NCBI RefSeq assembly: GCF_040958695.1
Contig: NZ_CP162599.1
Location: 3,134,001-3,198,000 of the forward strand
Length of the DNA stretch: 64,000 nucleotides
Direction: 5' to 3'
Origin: Ornithinibacillus sp. 4-3
GTDB lineage: Bacteria; Bacillota; Bacilli; Bacillales; Amphibacillaceae
The translations under genes were made by a program, and so were the position numbers. Below are positions 46,607 to 56,300 of this stretch, one piece after another (within the stretch, counting starts at the first letter, position 1; the number at the start of each line of letters is the position of its first letter). Below the pieces are notes generated by a model. The model saw only the letters and a list, made by a program, of their open reading frames with translations, was not told the DNA's origin and did no database searches.

Positions 46607-48139
46607 TCAATGTTTGAAATGGCGCATTCCTGTATGTACCATTGCAATCCCAGCTTCATTACAAGCGTCAATGGAAGCTTGATCTTGTTTGGATCCACCT
46701 GGTTGAATAATTGCTGTCACACCCGCTTTGGCAGCTGCTTCTACGGTATCTGGCATTGGGAAAAATGCATCAGATGCTAGCACGCTACCTTTTGCCTGTT
46801 CTCCCGCTTGATTAATTGCAATTTTTGCTGCACCTATACGATTCATCTGTCCAGCACCAATTCCAATGGTCTGATTACCTTTTGCTAAAACAATCGCATT
46901 TGATTTCACGTGTTTTACAGCTTTCCAAGCAAATAATAAATCTACTAATTCTTCTTCCGTTGGCTGACGTTTTGTCGAGCAGGTTAATTGTTCTTCTGTA
47001 ACCTCACCATCATCACTATGCTGGATAAGCACGCCACCTTTTACAGTAACGAATTTATAATAATCTTTATTATCTTTGTCCATTGTTAATTCAAGTAAGC
47101 GAATGTTCTTTTTCACAGTCAAAATATCCAATGCTTCTTGTGTGAAGCCTGGTGCAAGCACAATTTCGATAAATAGCTCACTAATTTGAGCAGCAGTTTC
47201 TTTGTCCACTTCACGGTTGCAAGCAATAATTCCACCAAAAATAGATATTGGATCTGCATCATAGGCACGCTTAAATGCTGTGCTAATCGATTCACCAGAA
47301 CCAATTCCACATGGGTTCATATGCTTAACCGCAACAACTGTTGGAGTATCATATTCTGTTACCATTTCTAAAGCTGCATTGGCATCTTGAATATTATTAT
47401 AGGATAGTTCTTTTCCGTGTAATTGCTTCGCTGTTGCTAAGCTCATACCCTTCTCTTGTGGATCTTTATAAAATGCAGCTTGCTGATGTGGGTTTTCACC
47501 ATAGCGTAAGGATTGGACCTTTTCATAGGTTACTGTATAAGCTTCTGGGAATTCTTCTTCTGTCACACCCATAAAATAACGCGCAATCATTGCATCATAA
47601 TTTGCTGTATGACGGAAAACCTTTGCAGCTAATTCCATTCTTTTCTTTTCATCTAGTTTATTAGCTTCTAAATCAGCAAGTACTTGATTATAATCAGTAG
47701 GATCTACAACAACTGTAACATCTGCAAAGTTCTTTGCGGATGCGCGCAACATTGTTGGGCCACCAATATCAATGTTTTCAATGATTTCTTCATGTGTTAC
47801 GTCTGTTTTAGCCAATGTTTCTTTAAACGGATATAAATTTACAACAACCATATCAATTGGATCAATTTCATTTGCTTTTAATTGTTCTACATGACTTGCT
47901 TCACTACGCTTTGCAAGTAGTCCACCATGAACTTTTGGATGTAATGTTTTTACACGCCCATCTAAAATTTCTGGGAAACCTGTTACTTCATCTACAGCAA
48001 TAGCTGGAACGCCAGCATCTTGAAGCAATTTTAATGTTCCTCCGGTAGAAATAATCTCAAAATTTAACTCTACTAATCCTTTAGCAAATTCTTCAATACC
48101 TGTTTTATTCGAAACACTGATTAAAGCTCTCTTCGTCAT
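46607..48139 (-). CDS. purH: Bifunctional AICAR formyltransferase / IMP cyclohydrolase
   Basis: A 510-residue enzyme for the last two steps to IMP. Residues 1-195 form the cyclohydrolase (RALISVSNKTG, FEIISTGGT, LDGRVKTLHPKVHGG). The rest is the transformylase (YGENPHQQAAFY about 216-227, VAVKHMNPCG with the catalytic Lys-His, SDAFFPMPDTVE and FRH-type MRHFKH terminus). It follows purN by 21 bases and is complete. Confidence 0.97.
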   Translation of the reverse strand: MTKRALISVSNKTGIEEFAKGLVELNFEIISTGGTLKLLQDAGVPAIAVDEVTGFPEILDGRVKTLHPKVHGGLLAKRSEASHVEQLKANEIDPIDMVVVNLYPFKETLAKTDVTHEEIIENIDIGGPTMLRASAKNFADVTVVVDPTDYNQVLADLEANKLDEKKRMELAAKVFRHTANYDAMIARYFMGVTEEEFPEAYTVTYEKVQSLRYGENPHQQAAFYKDPQEKGMSLATAKQLHGKELSYNNIQDANAALEMVTEYDTPTVVAVKHMNPCGIGSGESISTAFKRAYDADPISIFGGIIACNREVDKETAAQISELFIEIVLAPGFTQEALDILTVKKNIRLLELTMDKDNKDYYKFVTVKGGVLIQHSDDGEVTEEQLTCSTKRQPTEEELVDLLFAWKAVKHVKSNAIVLAKGNQTIGIGAGQMNRIGAAKIAINQAGEQAKGSVLASDAFFPMPDTVEAAAKAGVTAIIQPGGSKQDQASIDACNEAGIAMVHTGMRHFKH

Positions 48140-48160
48140 TCAAGCTCTCTCCTCATTTAC

Positions 48161-48724
48161 TTACTTCGTCGTTAATTGTCTAATAACACGCGGATATAAT
48201 TGATGCTCTACTTGATGGATGCGATTTTTTAACGTATCTAATGTATCGTCTTCTTTCACCAATACTTTTTCCTGAGCAATAATTGGCCCTGTATCAATGC
48301 CTTCATCTACATAATGTATCGTAACTCCTGTTTCTTTTACTCCAGCACGAAAAGCATCACCGATCGCATCTTTGCCTGGAAAATCAGGGAGTAAAGAAGG
48401 ATGGATATTAATAATTCTTCCTTCATATGCATTTAAAAATGTTGGCCCTACAATACGCATATAGCCAGCCAGGAAGACCCATTCGATATTTTCTGCTTGT
48501 AGCTTTTCGACAATTTCTTGCTCATAGACTGCCTTTGATTCATATGTCTTCGCATCAAAAACAAATGTCGACACATGAAAGGCTTCGGCTTTTTTGATTA
48601 CTGTAGCGCCTGGTTTGTCGCATACGAGTAATGTAATATCACAATTTAATTCACCAGCATTCATGATTGCTTCAAAATTACTACCTGTTCCAGAAGCAAA
48701 CACTGCGGCACGAGCTCTTGTCAT
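48161..48724 (-). CDS. purN: Phosphoribosylglycinamide formyltransferase
   Basis: A 187-residue 10-formyl-THF-dependent GAR transformylase. [12 protein letters not shown] (about 9-20) binds the ribonucleotide phosphate. [21 protein letters not shown] (about 106-126) contains the catalytic Asn-His pair, and the Asp lies in [13 protein letters not shown]. It overlaps purM by 4 bases. Confidence 0.96.
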   Translation of the reverse strand: MTRARAAVFASGTGSNFEAIMNAGELNCDITLLVCDKPGATVIKKAEAFHVSTFVFDAKTYESKAVYEQEIVEKLQAENIEWVFLAGYMRIVGPTFLNAYEGRIINIHPSLLPDFPGKDAIGDAFRAGVKETGVTIHYVDEGIDTGPIIAQEKVLVKEDDTLDTLKNRIHQVEHQLYPRVIRQLTTK

Positions 48725-49737
48725 GACGTAAACTGCACTCCTTCATTTGTGGTGATCTTTCCAATGATGGAGGCATCTTCCCCATTCTCTTTAAGGATTG
48801 CTAGAGCTTCCTCTGCGTCTTCTTCTTTTACAACTACTGCCATTCCAACACCCATGTTGAAAGTGCCATACATATCTTGTTTTGGAATTTCCCCTTTAGC
48901 TTGAACAAAGGAAATGATTTCTGGTACTTCCCATGTCCCTTCTGTAATTTCTACACCCAAGCCTTCTGGTAAAATTCTTGGTAAATTCTCATAAAATCCA
49001 CCACCAGTTATGTGGGAGATCCCGTTAATTGCTACCTTTTCTAAAAGCGCATGGATTGGCTTCACATAAATTTTCGTCGGTGTAAGTAAAAGCTCGCCAA
49101 GTGGTTTAGATAATCCATCATATTGCTTCGTTAAATCAAGATCCTCCACAATTTTGCGAACAAGGGAGTAACCATTTGAATGAATTCCACTAGATGGGAG
49201 TCCAATCACAACATCTCCTGCTGCTACAGCTTTCCCTGTAATTAATGCCGATTTCTCCGCAATTCCTACTGTAAATCCGGCTAAATCATACTCTTCTTCT
49301 GCGTACATTCCAGGCATTTCTGCAGTTTCTCCACCAACTAAAGCGGCTTCCGACTGCACACACCCTTCTGAAACACCTGCAACGATTTGTTCAATAACAG
49401 CGGGATTATTCTTTCCACAACCAATATAATCTAAGAAAAATAACGGTTTTGCCCCTTGTGCAACAATGTCATTTACACACATTGCTACTAAATCAATTCC
49501 AATTGTGTCATGCTTATCCAGTTCAAATGCTAATTTTAGCTTGGTTCCTACTCCGTCAGTACCTGAGACTAATACGGGCTCTTTGTAGTTTAAAGATGAA
49601 AGATCAAATAAACCTGCAAATGAACCTAATCCACCAATTACTTCTGGGCGCATTGTTTTAGCAACATGTTTTTTCATACGTTCAACAGCTTCATAGCCTG
49701 CTTCTACATCTACGCCTGCTTTTTTATACATCGACAT
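48721..49737 (-). CDS. purM: Phosphoribosylformylglycinamidine cyclo-ligase
   Basis: A 338-residue AIR synthetase that closes the imidazole ring of FGAM with ATP. Family landmarks are [11 protein letters not shown] (about 36-46), [14 protein letters not shown] (about 57-70), [14 protein letters not shown], and [15 protein letters not shown] (about 242-256). ATG 49737 follows AGGAGCGAG. An unusually long 314-base space separates it from purF. Confidence 0.96.
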   Translation of the reverse strand: MSMYKKAGVDVEAGYEAVERMKKHVAKTMRPEVIGGLGSFAGLFDLSSLNYKEPVLVSGTDGVGTKLKLAFELDKHDTIGIDLVAMCVNDIVAQGAKPLFFLDYIGCGKNNPAVIEQIVAGVSEGCVQSEAALVGGETAEMPGMYAEEEYDLAGFTVGIAEKSALITGKAVAAGDVVIGLPSSGIHSNGYSLVRKIVEDLDLTKQYDGLSKPLGELLLTPTKIYVKPIHALLEKVAINGISHITGGGFYENLPRILPEGLGVEITEGTWEVPEIISFVQAKGEIPKQDMYGTFNMGVGMAVVVKEEDAEEALAILKENGEDASIIGKITTNEGVQFTS

Positions 49738-50051
49738 ATTCCATCTCGCTCCTAGTGTATAATAATCTCTTATTTATTTTCATAGAGAAGGGACAATAGT
49801 AGTTTTTGAACCATTATCTGCACGTCGTAAATGTACTTCGTTTTATCTACAGATTGTTCATTTTTATACTAACCACTTCTTCTATCACAGCCTCTTCCTT
49901 TGTCCCATACTTTCTTTATCCCAATAAGTAAAACGAAGGTTCAGTTGGAGTTGAGAGCTTCAGCTGAACCTAGTCTGTTTTACTTTATAGAGTAAGAAAG
50001 TATAAAAATTGCGCAAAGTACTGCTAATTCAAAGCTAGCGTTGTCTAGCTC
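49738..50051. repeat. Long purF-purM spacer with inverted repeats
   Basis: No gene. Contains GGGACAA ends facing each other (about 49789-49797 and 49900-49907) and a GTAAAAC...GTTTTAC / GGTTCAG...CTGAACC nested hairpin (about 49927-49982). It looks like inserted short repeats within the operon. Confidence 0.5.
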
Positions 50052-51413
50052 TTATTCATGCATTTCTGCTAGTTTTTCGCCTTCTTCTGCGGGAAAGTCT
50101 CCTTCAAAGCAATGGCAAATTCCTTGATTAATTGTTTCTTCAGTAACGATCGCATTTTCTAATCCTTCTTGACTTAGGAATTCTAAGCTATCTGCACCGA
50201 TGATTTCTCGGATTTCTTCTATGGAGTGTTTAGCTGCAATTAATTCTTTTTTCGTCGTTACATCTACTCCACAATAGCAGCGATTCTCCATTGGTGGGGA
50301 TGCAATACGAACATGTACTTCTTTTGCTCCTGCTTCTTTTAATAACCCAACAATACGTCGACAAGTCGTTCCACGAACAATCGAATCATCAATCATCACA
50401 ACACGCTTCCCATCAACAATTCCACGAACAGGTGATAATTTAATTTTCACCCCTTGCTCCCTAAGTTCTTGTGATGGCTGGATAAATGTACGTCCAACAT
50501 AACGATTTTTAATAATTCCCATCTCATAAGGAATACCTGATTGCTCTGCATATCCAATAGCAGCAGAAATACTCGAGTCTGGAACCCCTGTTACTACATC
50601 CGCTTCAACTGGTGCTTCCTTCGCTAACTCAATTCCTGAACGTTTACGAGCTGCATGGACATTCACTGTATTTAAATCTGTATCTGGACGAGAATAATAA
50701 ATATATTCCATTGCACAAATTTTACGTGGTTCTCTTAAATTAAATCGAGTTGTTTTAACACCTTCGTCACTAATTGTCACAAGCTCTCCTGGTAAAATCT
50801 CACGAACAAAGTTAGCTCCAACAATGTTAAAGGCACAAGTTTCTGATGCTACTACATAAGCATCACCAAGTTTTCCTAAAGAGAGCGGACGAATACCACG
50901 AGGATCTAAAGCAATAAATAATTTATCATCTGTTAAGATCATAAATGCATAAGCGCCAACTACCTGCTTTAACGCATCAATAACTGAATCCTCATTAACA
51001 GCTCGTCCTTTTCTTTTAATTAAATGAGCAAGTACCTCAGGAGTGGAGTTTGTCTGTAAAATACTTCCCTCTGTCTCTAATTCCTTAATAAGCTCCTGTG
51101 TATTTTTAATATTTCCTTTATGTGCTACTGCCATGTTTCCAGAGAAAGAACGGAATAGAAGGGGTTGTACATTATCAACCTCTACCCCATTCTTACTCAT
51201 ATTCAACACATGACCAATTGCCGCATGACCTGGAAATTTTGAAAAATCAACTCGTTTAAATACATCATTAACTAACCCAGTATCTTTATGAAGTTTTAAT
51301 GTTTTTCCATCATTAACGATTAATCCAGCACCGTCTTGACCACGGTGTTGGAGTGCATGAAGGCCATAATAAGTTATTTCCGCCGCTTTTGGATGTCCCC
51401 AAATACCAAACAC
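50052..51413 (-). CDS. purF: Amidophosphoribosyltransferase with degenerate glutaminase domain
   Basis: PurF makes phosphoribosylamine from PRPP. The phosphoribosyltransferase half is intact (GVPDSSISAAIGYA, NRYVGRTFIQPSQ, RVVMIDDSIVRGTT). The N-terminal Ntn-glutaminase is not. The frame still reads NEEC just upstream (Cys codon 51417-51419), but an in-frame TAA at 51432-51434 and no start codon precede it, so translation would begin at GTG 51413 (SD GAGGA), after the nucleophilic Cys. Pocket residues are replaced: HVRYST by HVLNMS, AHNGN by AHKGN, SDTE by STPE. It would be expected to use ammonia only. The cluster-ligand motif CGQC reads QGIC. Confidence 0.9.
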   Translation of the reverse strand: MFGIWGHPKAAEITYYGLHALQHRGQDGAGLIVNDGKTLKLHKDTGLVNDVFKRVDFSKFPGHAAIGHVLNMSKNGVEVDNVQPLLFRSFSGNMAVAHKGNIKNTQELIKELETEGSILQTNSTPEVLAHLIKRKGRAVNEDSVIDALKQVVGAYAFMILTDDKLFIALDPRGIRPLSLGKLGDAYVVASETCAFNIVGANFVREILPGELVTISDEGVKTTRFNLREPRKICAMEYIYYSRPDTDLNTVNVHAARKRSGIELAKEAPVEADVVTGVPDSSISAAIGYAEQSGIPYEMGIIKNRYVGRTFIQPSQELREQGVKIKLSPVRGIVDGKRVVMIDDSIVRGTTCRRIVGLLKEAGAKEVHVRIASPPMENRCYCGVDVTTKKELIAAKHSIEEIREIIGADSLEFLSQEGLENAIVTEETINQGICHCFEGDFPAEEGEKLAEMHE

Positions 51414-51427
51414 AATACATTCCTCAT

Positions 51428-53635
51428 TTATTTATCTGATTTTAGTAAAGCTGCTGGGATAGCTTCTTCCCAAAGCTTTCTAAGTTCTTCTACTTGTTCC
51501 GAAACAACCAGCTCACTATCTACATTAATATTTAATGCTTGTTCTGCTGTTACACGTCCGATTTCTATTGCTCCTTCTACGAGGGTAGCAAATTTTTCTT
51601 TATTCTCTTCTTTTACTGTAACAATAAAACGTGATTGTGATTCACTAAATAATGCTGCTGTTGCGTCACCTGTTAATGTAACTTCTGCTCCAAGATCTTT
51701 TGTGACAATAGATTCTACTAAAGTAACAGCAACTCCACCTTCAGCAACATCTTGTGCTGATTCAACAACACCATGCTTAATTGCTTCTAATAATGCCTTT
51801 TGACGACTAAATTCTACATCTAGATCAATAGAAGGAGCTTGTCCCTCATATTTATTTAGTAATAAATTTTGTAGCTCACTTCCACCAAACTCGGCTTTCG
51901 TCTCACCAATTAAGAAAATTGCGTCTCCTGCTGCTTGGAAAGAGTTTGGCGTAATATGTTCTAGTGATTCATGTAATCCAACCATTCCAATAATTGGTGT
52001 TGGGAAGATAGGGACATTATTTGCTTGGTTATACATAGATACATTCCCACTAATTACAGGAAGTCCCATCACCTTACATGCTTCGCTGATACCATCGATA
52101 CTTTTATCCATTTGCCAGAAAATCTCTTCATTTGTCGGATTACCATAATTTAATCCATCTGTAACTCCTAATGGACGAGCTCCGGAACAAACGATGTTAC
52201 GTGCTGCTTCTGCAATAGCAATCTTTCCACCAGTTTCTGGATCTAAATAAATATAACGAGAATTACAATCTGCAGTAATTGCAATTGCTTTATCTTGATC
52301 ACCAATTTGTACTACTGCAGCTCCTGCACCTGGTCCAGCAATGGTATTCCCTCTTGCTTCCGAATCAAATTGCTCATAAATCCATTTCTTGCTAGCAATC
52401 GTTGGCTGTTGCAATAATTGCTTTAATGTTTCACCATAATTATCAACTTGAGGTGCATAAGGAGCCATTTCTTGGTAAGGCTTGAAATAAGATGCCTCTT
52501 TTGTCGGTAAATAATAAACTGGAGCTTTTTCATCTAAAGCATCAGCTGGAATATTAGCCATTACCTCCCCTTGATGCTTAATGCGAAATACTTGCTCTTC
52601 AATTACTTCTCCTACAACACAAGCAAATACATCATGCTTCTTAAAAATATCTAAAATTTCTTGTTCTTGTCCTTTTTTCACTACAAGTAACATACGCTCT
52701 TGTGTTTCAGATAACATCATTTCATATGCTGTCATATCTTCTTCTGCTTGAGGAACGAAGTCTAAGTTTAATTCCATTCCTGTGCCTGCCTTGCTTGCCA
52801 TTTCACTACCTGAAGATGTTAAGCCAGCTGCACCCATATCCTGCATCCCAACTAATGCGTCAGAATGAATAGTTTCTAAGCATGCTTCAATTAAACGTTT
52901 CTCTAAAATTGGATCTCCTGCTGCCGGTTTTGCATCTTCATTATCCTTATCATCCGAAGAATGTGTAGCTCCATGAATTCCGTCACGTCCAGTAGCTGCA
53001 CCTGCATAAATTACTGTATTTCCTACACCAGCTGCAATTCCTTTTTGGATATCATCATGATTTAATAAACCAACAACCATTGCATTTACAAGTGGTGTTC
53101 CTTCATAACAATTATCAAATTGAACTTCTCCACCAACAGATGGTACGCCTACTTGATTACCATAATCAGCCATTCCACGAACTACTTCTTTAAATAGATA
53201 ATTCGTACGTTCTGAACCTAAATTACCAAATCGTAGCGAATTCAATGCTGCTATCGGACGAGCTCCCATCGAAAAGACGTCACGTAGGATTCCACCAATA
53301 CCTGTTGCTGCACCTTCGTATGGATTAATACGAGATGGGCTATTGTGACTTTCCATTTTGAAAACAACTGCTTGGTTATCTCCAATATCAATAACACCTG
53401 CTCCTTCACCAGGACCAACTAATACTTGTGGTGCTTCGTTAGGGAATTTTCTTAATAATGGTTTAGATGATTTATAGCTACAATGTTCTGACCACATAAC
53501 GGAGAAAATTCCTGTTTCAGTGTAGTTTGGGTGACGGCCCATTACCTCTTTAGCTAATGCATATTCCTCATCTGTTAATCCCATTTCTTTGTACAACTTT
53601 TCGCTTTCGATTTGTTCTGGTTTCACGTTTTTCAC
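51428..53635 (-). CDS. purL: FGAM synthase large subunit (small-type PurL)
   Basis: A 735-residue synthetase subunit. In Bacillus it needs PurS and the glutaminase PurQ to convert FGAR to [26 protein letters not shown] (catalytic His), [24 protein letters not shown] and [15 protein letters not shown] are normal. GTG 53635 has AGAAGGGAG at nine bases; a frame from ATG 53656 would put the SD inside the gene. The genes for PurS and PurQ, normally directly upstream, are absent. The stop overlaps the ghost N terminus of purF. Confidence 0.95.
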   Translation of the reverse strand: MKNVKPEQIESEKLYKEMGLTDEEYALAKEVMGRHPNYTETGIFSVMWSEHCSYKSSKPLLRKFPNEAPQVLVGPGEGAGVIDIGDNQAVVFKMESHNSPSRINPYEGAATGIGGILRDVFSMGARPIAALNSLRFGNLGSERTNYLFKEVVRGMADYGNQVGVPSVGGEVQFDNCYEGTPLVNAMVVGLLNHDDIQKGIAAGVGNTVIYAGAATGRDGIHGATHSSDDKDNEDAKPAAGDPILEKRLIEACLETIHSDALVGMQDMGAAGLTSSGSEMASKAGTGMELNLDFVPQAEEDMTAYEMMLSETQERMLLVVKKGQEQEILDIFKKHDVFACVVGEVIEEQVFRIKHQGEVMANIPADALDEKAPVYYLPTKEASYFKPYQEMAPYAPQVDNYGETLKQLLQQPTIASKKWIYEQFDSEARGNTIAGPGAGAAVVQIGDQDKAIAITADCNSRYIYLDPETGGKIAIAEAARNIVCSGARPLGVTDGLNYGNPTNEEIFWQMDKSIDGISEACKVMGLPVISGNVSMYNQANNVPIFPTPIIGMVGLHESLEHITPNSFQAAGDAIFLIGETKAEFGGSELQNLLLNKYEGQAPSIDLDVEFSRQKALLEAIKHGVVESAQDVAEGGVAVTLVESIVTKDLGAEVTLTGDATAALFSESQSRFIVTVKEENKEKFATLVEGAIEIGRVTAEQALNINVDSELVVSEQVEELRKLWEEAIPAALLKSDK

Positions 53636-53731
53636 GCTGGATTTCTCCCTTCTCATTTTCCAAAAATTAAAATAGGTTCATGCTAGTGCATCTATATTAA
53701 TGAAGCTTTATTGCAAATGTTTTTATTCTAC

Positions 53732-54865
53732 TTAAGCTTGATCATTTTCCTCATATGCTGCTACTTGCTTAGCTACTTTTTCAGCAGTGTCGGCGATAAA
53801 TGTAATATGTCCCATCTTACGCTTTTCTTTTGCCTCTGCTTTCCCGTAAAGATGTACATGTCCATTTTCGGATGTTTGCATATGATTAAGTACATCCTCC
53901 ATATGCTCTCCTAGAATATTTACCATGACAGATGGTTGCAATAATTCAATTGGTGTTAGTGGTAAGCCACAAATTGCACGGATATGCTGTCCAAATTGAG
54001 AAATATTACATCCTTCTATTGTATAATGCCCTGAATTATGTGGTCGTGGAGCCATTTCATTTAAATAAATATCATCCTTATAAACGAACATTTCAATGGC
54101 AAATGTCCCAACAATATTCATTTTTTCTCCAAGTAGCTTTGCTGCTTCCATTGCTTTTTCTTGTACAACTGTACTGATAGCTGCTGGAACTGTTGTTTTA
54201 TATAAAATATGATCTCGATGTTCATTTTCAGCTATTGGAAAATATGCTATTTCACCTGTTTGTGAACGAGAAAATACAACTGATACTTCTTTATCAAATC
54301 TAATCCATTGCTCGATAATACATGGATGATGAGCGTCAGCAAATTTAATTGCATCTTCTATATCTGCTACGGATTCAATTTTCAACTGACCTTTTCCGTC
54401 ATATCCGCCACGACAAGTTTTAATCACTGCTGGAAGATTAAATTCTGTTAATGCTTGTGCACATTCTCCCCCATTATGAACAATAGCAAATTGAGGGATT
54501 GGCAAATTCAAATCTTTCATAATTGTTTTTTCTTTTTCACGATTTTGTGTGATTTCTAGTGCATAAGCACCTTGAGGCAGCTTTCCTTTTTCTTCTATAT
54601 ACGTTGCTGCTGTTAAATCCACGTTTTCAAATTCATATGTAACTACATCACTAATTTCTGTTAGTTCCTTAATTGCGTCCATATCATCGTATGCTGCGAC
54701 AACATGATGATCTGCTATTTGAGCAGTGGGACAATCTGGCGTTGGATCTAGCACAGCAATTTTGTAACCCATATACCTTGCAGCAATTGCCATCATTCGG
54801 CCAAGCTGTCCTCCACCAATAATTCCAATCGTTTGACCAGGAAGTGTTACTTTAATATTCGGCAA
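53732..54865 (-). CDS. purK: N5-carboxyaminoimidazole ribonucleotide synthetase
   Basis: A 377-residue ATP-grasp enzyme that carboxylates AIR with bicarbonate. [15 protein letters not shown] at the N terminus, [21 protein letters not shown] (about 149-160) and [17 protein letters not shown] (about 267-283) are the expected motifs. It overlaps purE by 14 bases. In related genomes purB follows at once; here the next gene is purL after about 97 bases. Confidence 0.96.
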   Translation of the reverse strand: MPNIKVTLPGQTIGIIGGGQLGRMMAIAARYMGYKIAVLDPTPDCPTAQIADHHVVAAYDDMDAIKELTEISDVVTYEFENVDLTAATYIEEKGKLPQGAYALEITQNREKEKTIMKDLNLPIPQFAIVHNGGECAQALTEFNLPAVIKTCRGGYDGKGQLKIESVADIEDAIKFADAHHPCIIEQWIRFDKEVSVVFSRSQTGEIAYFPIAENEHRDHILYKTTVPAAISTVVQEKAMEAAKLLGEKMNIVGTFAIEMFVYKDDIYLNEMAPRPHNSGHYTIEGCNISQFGQHIRAICGLPLTPIELLQPSVMVNILGEHMEDVLNHMQTSENGHVHLYGKAEAKEKRKMGHITFIADTAEKVAKQVAAYEENDQA

Positions 54866-55343
54866 GGTTGTCCCTCATTTCTTCTACTTTAGTTTGCATA
54901 TTTCTTCGATATTCTTGAAGATTTTCTGCAATTCCTGTATCGAAAGCTCCAAGAATTTGTGCTGCAAATAATCCAGCATTCGTTGCTCCAGCTTTACCGA
55001 TTGCCATGGTTGCAGTCGGGACCCCACCAGGCATCTGTACAATAGATAATAAAGAATCAAGTCCATTTAATGCTCGGCTTTGTACAGGAACGCCAATAAC
55101 AGGCAAAGTTGTCTGTGATGCCACCATGCCTGGTAAGTGTGCTGCTCCACCTGCGCCTGCGATAATTACTTTTAATCCTCTTTCGCGAGCAGACTTTGCA
55201 TATTGAAACATTTCATCTGGTGTACGATGTGCAGAAATAACATCTTTTTCATAAGTAATTCCTAATTCGTCAAGAACGTCACATGCGTGCTTCATCGTCT
55301 CCCAATCAGAAATACTTCCCATAATAATGCCAACCGCTGTCAT
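54852..55343 (-). CDS. purE: N5-CAIR mutase
   Basis: A 163-residue class I PurE that converts N5-CAIR to [25 protein letters not shown] (about 9-29), SAHRTPDEM (about 39-47) and [14 protein letters not shown] (about 62-75) are conserved active-site segments. First gene of the operon; ATG 55343 follows AAGAGGG. The leader is about 340 bases and contains a MITE-like element. Confidence 0.97.
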   Translation of the reverse strand: MTAVGIIMGSISDWETMKHACDVLDELGITYEKDVISAHRTPDEMFQYAKSARERGLKVIIAGAGGAAHLPGMVASQTTLPVIGVPVQSRALNGLDSLLSIVQMPGGVPTATMAIGKAGATNAGLFAAQILGAFDTGIAENLQEYRRNMQTKVEEMRDNLAEY

Positions 55344-55503
55344 ACAATCCCTCTTTCTTCAAAAATATTCAATTTTATTATCAAGTTTAAAATATAATCA
55401 TTTCTTTATCAGCTAGTCGAAAAAAGTAAAACTTTGGTTTATCTATTCCCTTTTGCCTCTCATTTTAATCCTGAAAAAGACAAACAAGGTTGTTATTAAA
55501 TCC

Positions 55504-55651
55504 GTGTTCAAAAAGGACGATAAAAAGGACCAAGAAGTTCAAGGCGGCGTAGCTTTGAGTAACGGAACGTATGTTTTTAGATACGTGAGTAACGGAAAAG
55601 CAAGCCAACGCAGAAATTCGCCATGTCATTTTTATTGGGCTTTTTGAACAT
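55504..55651. repeat. MITE-like inverted-repeat element, copy 2, in the pur leader
   Basis: 148 bases with the same GTGTTCAAAAAG ... CTTTTTGAACATCCTCTTT ends as the element at 43685-43958 and shared internal blocks. It lies between the pur promoter and purE, so it is transcribed as part of the 5' leader. Confidence 0.7.
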
Positions 55652-55689
55652 CCTCTTTAAGAAAACAACCTACGTTTTAACTGATATAT

Positions 55690-55719
55690 AGCATAACAAA
55701 ATTTGAAGAATACTGTCAA
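55690..55719 (-). promoter_or_regulatory. pur operon sigma-A promoter
   Basis: Minus strand TTGACA (55714-55719), 18-base spacer, TATGCT (55690-55695). It lies immediately downstream of the PurR boxes, as in B. subtilis. Confidence 0.8.
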
Positions 55720-55724
55720 TAAAA

Positions 55725-55767
55725 CATCGAACATTTTTATTCATTTTAATATTAATGTTCGGTTTTT
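55725..55767 (-). promoter_or_regulatory. PurR box pair
   Basis: Inverted CGAACAT boxes: AAAACCGAACATTAAT and ATGTTCG(A) about 17 bases apart, just upstream of the -35. They match the tandem PurBox layout bound by the Bacillus PurR repressor, whose DNA binding is relieved by PRPP. Confidence 0.85.
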
Positions 55768-55884
55768 GCTGTTTTTTGTTCAAATTTCTTCACACAAAAT
55801 TCATAAAACAGGAATTACTTGCTTAAAACTATAACTAAATTCGTACATAAAATCTGTTTACATAAAAGCACAAAGTTCAACCGT

Positions 55885-56286
55885 TTATTTACGAATCATT
55901 TTAAAAGTTGCCGTACTATGTGCAAGCAATTTATTAGTCTCATCATATAATTTGCCTTCTACCAACGCAGTCGAGCGAGTTCGATGCACAATATTCGCTT
56001 CTGCATAAACCTTGCCATTCGTTACTGAGCTTAAAAATTGAACATTCATCTGCAAAGTTACTGATCCATCCATACCGATTGTTCTTGAGGTTAATCCCAT
56101 CGTTGAATCAAGTATGGTCGCATAGATACCACCATGAAGCGTTCCATTAACATTTAGTAATGAAGGATGAATATTTAACTCTGTTTTTGCTGTTCCTTCT
56201 TTTATTTCAATAATATGTATCCCTAAAAACTGCCAAAAAGTACTTTCATTAAATTCTCTTTCTAACCTTTTTAATCGTTCTTCCAT
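55885..56286 (-). CDS. PaaI-like hotdog thioesterase
   Basis: A 133-residue hotdog-fold protein. HPSLLNVNGTLHGGIYATILDSTMGL (about 39-64) carries the N-G-x-x-H-G-G active-site pattern of the PaaI/COG2050 acyl-CoA thioesterases. ATG 56286 is behind AAGGAAG, right after the stop of the PLP-enzyme gene; the longer frame overlapping that gene lacks an SD. Co-transcription with D-amino-acid genes suggests the removal of an acyl-CoA by-product, but this is inference. Confidence 0.82.
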   Translation of the reverse strand: MEERLKRLEREFNESTFWQFLGIHIIEIKEGTAKTELNIHPSLLNVNGTLHGGIYATILDSTMGLTSRTIGMDGSVTLQMNVQFLSSVTNGKVYAEANIVHRTRSTALVEGKLYDETNKLLAHSTATFKMIRK

Positions 56287-56300
56287 AACTTCACTTCCTT

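Noticed and set aside
55344..55683. Guanine riboswitch in the pur leader
   Set aside because: Searched by eye for the three-way-junction core on the minus strand and found none; a covariance search is needed to be certain.
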